From assembly GCA_023129655.1 (NCBI GenBank), contig JAGMBN010000061.1:1-7249 (forward strand): a stretch of 7,249 nucleotides of DNA. Direction: 5' to 3'. Below, piece after piece: positions 5,772 through 7,249 of the stretch. A program made the translations under genes and the position numbers. Within the stretch, counting starts at the first letter, position 1. Each line of letters begins with the position of its first letter. Origin of the DNA: a bacterium (GTDB lineage: Bacteria; JAHJDO01). The notes under the pieces were generated by a model, which saw nothing but the letters and a program-made list of their open reading frames with translations, ran no database searches and was not told where the DNA came from.

Positions 5772-5838
5772 GTCATTCTCCGACTTGATCGGGGAATCCA
5801 GTGTTTTTCTGGATCTTCCTGTCAAGCAGGAAGATGAC
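5772..5838. repeat. 67-nt cloverleaf-forming palindromic repeat (REP/MITE-like)
   Basis: Terminal GTCAT (5772-5776) and ATGAC (5834-5838) are inverted repeats. Between them three hairpins lie end to end with no unpaired bases: 5777-5795 (7-bp stem with one G-T pair, loop CTTGA), 5796-5814 (6-bp stem ATCCAG/CTGGAT, 7-base loop) and 5815-5833 (7-bp stem, loop TCAAG). Each is exactly 19 nt. Repeats of the GTCATTC...GGGGAATCCAG...CTGGAT type are known dispersed elements in many bacteria. This copy lies 34 bases upstream of a REP-associated transposase gene, which may act on it. Confidence 0.85.
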
Positions 5839-5872
5839 CGTTGGGAACATGTTGCATAGGAGATAATTGTAA

Positions 5873-6424
5873 ATGCCAAAATATTACGAGGACTGGAAAG
5901 CATACCATATTACATGGGTAACTCATGGAAGCAGAATAAGTGAGAGGATGGTAAAATATAGAATTAAAAAATCTAATCCTGTAATGCTTGATGAAAGATC
6001 AAGAGAGATAATTGCTGAAGCTCTGGCAAAGAAAGCAAAGGAGCAAGATTACCGTATTCTGGCTGTAAATGTATTGCAGGATCATGTTCATTGCATAGTG
6101 GTATGCGAAGAGCGAGAGATATCAGGAATCGTTCGCGATCTCAAAGGTTTCTCCTCACACGAACACAACAGACTGCTTCAGCTGTCTGTTGAAGGAGAAG
6201 GTCGGCAGATCAAACTATGGGCAAAAGGCTCAAGCCAAACTCTCCTTGAATTAGAACGTCATATGCTGAACGCTATTGAATACGTGGAAAATAACCACCT
6301 CAAACATGATCTTTCTGAAATTGCAAGCTGCTGGTCACAACCGCCAGCTAAAGCAGGCGGTTGTGGGACTTGGCAGTGCTTTCTCACCTGTAAAAATGGA
6401 CAGGCATGCCTGTCCCCTACATAA
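5873..6424 (+). CDS. REP-associated tyrosine transposase (RAYT, IS200-like Y1/HUH nuclease)
   Basis: A 183-residue protein of the Y1_Tnp/RAYT class. WVTHGSR (15-21) opens the fold, the HUH metal-binding motif is DHVHCIV (70-76, His71 and His73), LWAKGS (114-120 region) precedes the last helix, and AIEYVENNHLKHDL (134-147) holds the likely nucleophile, Tyr137. Such enzymes nick and rejoin single-stranded DNA at REP hairpins. AGGAG (5858-5862) sets the ATG at 5873. The natural domain appears to end near residue 150. The last 29 residues or so (from SQPPAKAGG on) are encoded by palindromic repeats at 6336-6365 and 6398-6415, so this tail is probably not part of the ancestral protein. Catalytic residues look intact. 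It lies between yidC and mnmE, in the same direction, amid several repeats. No neighbouring cargo or second transposase is visible. Confidence 0.85.
   Translation: MPKYYEDWKAYHITWVTHGSRISERMVKYRIKKSNPVMLDERSREIIAEALAKKAKEQDYRILAVNVLQDHVHCIVVCEEREISGIVRDLKGFSSHEHNRLLQLSVEGEGRQIKLWAKGSSQTLLELERHMLNAIEYVENNHLKHDLSEIASCWSQPPAKAGGCGTWQCFLTCKNGQACLSPT
6336..6365. repeat. REP-like hairpin overlapping the transposase 3' end
   Basis: CACAACCGCC (6336-6345) pairs perfectly with GGCGGTTGTG (6356-6365), ten base pairs around a ten-base loop AGCTAAAGCA. The translation it gives, QPPAKAGGC, is one I associate with dispersed REP hairpins read through by ORFs. It lies inside the RAYT reading frame, where an associated REP would be expected nearby. 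It is not followed by a T-run, so a simple terminator role is unlikely. Confidence 0.8.
6398..6415. repeat. Perfect 18-bp palindrome, GGACAGGCATGCCTGTCC
   Basis: The two nine-base halves are exact reverse complements with no spacer. It encodes the last residues of the transposase tail (GQACLSP). Its form suggests another short dispersed repeat or a protein-binding site; as a hairpin it would need to open a small loop at its centre. Confidence 0.7.
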
Positions 6425-6428
6425 ATAG

Positions 6429-6490
6429 TCCCCCTTTGCCCCGAACCAGAGAATCTCGGTTCAGGGCTTTGAAGGGGGATTAAGGGGGAT
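6429..6490. repeat. Long imperfect hairpin plus direct AGGGGGAT repeat before mnmE
   Basis: TCCCCCTT (6429-6436) pairs with AAGGGGGA (6472-6479). Inside, CCC (6440-6442) pairs with GGG (6464-6466), GAACC (6443-6447) with GGTTC (6458-6462), and GAG with CTC (6449-6451/6455-6457), forming a long hairpin with small bulges and one internal loop. AGGGGGAT occurs twice, at 6473-6480 and 6483-6490; the second copy lies against the mnmE start. The CCCCCTTT...AAGGGGGATTAAGGGGGA pattern is, from memory, a common dispersed repeat in candidate-phylum genomes. There is no T-run after it on this strand, so it is not a typical terminator. Confidence 0.75.
6482..6488 (+). promoter_or_regulatory. Shine-Dalgarno of mnmE, contributed by a repeat
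   Basis: AAGGGGG ends six bases before the ATG at 6495 but directly abuts the in-frame ATG at 6489. The spacing therefore favours 6495 as the true start. The sequence is part of the direct repeat AGGGGGAT, so the repeat appears to supply the ribosome binding site. Confidence 0.6.
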
Positions 6491-6494
6491 GTTA

Positions 6495-7249
6495 ATGACC
6501 ACAGACACAATAGCAGCAATATCAACTCCGCTTGGTGAGGGTGGAATAGGGATCATAAGGCTGAGCGGACCGGATGCAGTAAAGATTGCCTCAAAAATAT
6601 TCAAGCCAAAGAAAAACATAAATCTGGAAAATCAAAAATCTCACACACTTCATTTTGGATATATTATTAAGGGAAAAACTGTTCTTGATGAGGTGCTGGT
6701 CTCCATAATGAAGGCTCCCCATTCATATACAAAAGAGGATGTTGTAGAGATCAATTGTCATAGCGGGGTTTTGGTTTTAAGGTCTATTCTGGAGCTTGCG
6801 TTAAAACATGGCGCGCGCGCAGCGCAGCCGGGTGAATTTACTAAAAGGGCGTTTTTAAACGGTAGAATAGACCTGTCGCAAGCTGAATCAGTGATAGACT
6901 TGATAAGAAGCATGTCGTCAAAGGGATTAAAATTAGCAGCGCAGCAGCTATCAGGCAGGTTATCCGTTAAAATAAAGAATTTACGTATAGAGTTGCTTGA
7001 TTTGCTGGCGCGCATAGAAGCATTGCTCAATTTTCCGGAGGACGGTGTCAGTTCAGTAAGCGGAAGCGCAATATTGTCTTCAGTTAAAAAGATGCGGAAA
7101 AAGGTTGATGCTTTGATTGACACTGCTGATCAGGGAGAAATTTTCAGACATGGCGTAAAGACTGTTATTGTCGGAAAACCAAATGTTGGAAAGTCAAGTC
7201 TTTTGAATACGCTTATGGAAGAAGAGAGAGCCATAGTAACAGAGATTCC
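6495..7249 (+). CDS. mnmE: tRNA uridine-5-carboxymethylaminomethyl modification GTPase MnmE, N-terminal part (partial)
   Basis: 251 codons are visible before the window ends; a full MnmE has about 450-460. The N-terminal folate-binding domain opens with DTIAAISTPLGEGGIGIIRLSG (residues 4-25, interrupted by nothing), followed by SYTKEDVVEINCHSG (77-91) and ARAAQPGEFTKRAFLNGRIDLSQAE (108-131), all diagnostic. A helical region follows, then the G domain with its P-loop GKPNVGKS (227-234); the window stops just before the TEI.GTTRD switch region. With MnmG it forms the cmnm5 modification at U34 of tRNAs. The C-terminal Cys motif is out of view. An alternative ATG at 6489 is in frame but too close to the Shine-Dalgarno. 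No promoter is seen nearby, so it may depend on read-through from upstream. Confidence 0.96.
   Translation, partial: MTTDTIAAISTPLGEGGIGIIRLSGPDAVKIASKIFKPKKNINLENQKSHTLHFGYIIKGKTVLDEVLVSIMKAPHSYTKEDVVEINCHSGVLVLRSILELALKHGARAAQPGEFTKRAFLNGRIDLSQAESVIDLIRSMSSKGLKLAAQQLSGRLSVKIKNLRIELLDLLARIEALLNFPEDGVSSVSGSAILSSVKKMRKKVDALIDTADQGEIFRHGVKTVIVGKPNVGKSSLLNTLMEEERAIVTEI

Noticed and set aside
5707..5859. A 50-codon frame starting in the TGATGA overlap after the antitoxin
   Set aside because: Most of it runs through the cloverleaf repeat and it shows no recognisable motif, so I do not call it a gene.
5474..5903. Two overlapping minus-strand frames across the yidC-transposase gap
   Set aside because: They cross the yidC end, the antitoxin ORF and the repeat, and their translations look like random and repeat-derived sequence.
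6429..6480. Hairpin before mnmE considered as an intrinsic terminator
   Set aside because: No run of T follows the stem on the plus strand, and termination there would cut off mnmE, for which no other promoter is visible.
6758..7123. Minus-strand frame of 121 codons opposite mnmE
   Set aside because: It lies wholly inside the unmistakable mnmE reading frame on the other strand.

Overview
The window looks like a piece of an AT-rich chromosome from an uncultured Gram-negative bacterium. The clearest signs are a long YidC with a large periplasmic domain (the Gram-negative type), the conserved rpmH-rnpA-yidD-yidC-mnmE cluster, and several short palindromic repeats of kinds often seen in candidate-phylum metagenome genomes. 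An Omnitrophota-like or similar candidate lineage is a guess from these repeats and general gene style; nothing in the window fixes the taxonomy.

Layout, left to right. (1) 1-281: the C-terminal end of a UDP-glucose 6-dehydrogenase. (2) 302-392: a tRNA-Ser(CGA) on the same strand, with an odd T-stem and discriminator base. (3) 409-2779, minus strand: a tightly overlapping three-gene unit, ABC ATPase, ABC-2 type permease and a membrane-anchored His-rich TPR protein, joined by ATGA and GTGA overlaps. A 68-bp palindromic repeat sits in frame at the start of the TPR gene and encodes its hydrophobic N-terminus. (4) 2811-2881: two near-consensus sigma70-type promoters back to back, one for the ABC unit and one (a perfect TTGACA-17-TATAAT) for the ribosomal/membrane-insertion cluster. 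(5) 2925-5529: rpmH, rnpA, yidD and yidC. (6) 5530-6490: an accessory island with an orphan RelB/DinJ-like antitoxin, possible toxin debris, a 67-nt cloverleaf-forming repeat, a REP-associated Y1 (HUH) transposase and three further palindromic repeats. (7) 6495-7249: the N-terminal part of mnmE, cut by the window end inside its G domain.

How the parts relate. L34, RNase P protein, YidD, YidC and MnmE are core functions in translation, tRNA maturation/modification and membrane-protein insertion. The accessory island lies between yidC and mnmE, where many bacteria carry jag (khpB). Repeats appear to have been co-opted twice: one supplies the putative membrane anchor of the TPR protein, and another supplies the Shine-Dalgarno sequence of mnmE. 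YidC itself has Ser where the family usually has the conserved Arg of its hydrophilic groove. All family calls come from reading motifs by eye; no database search was possible.
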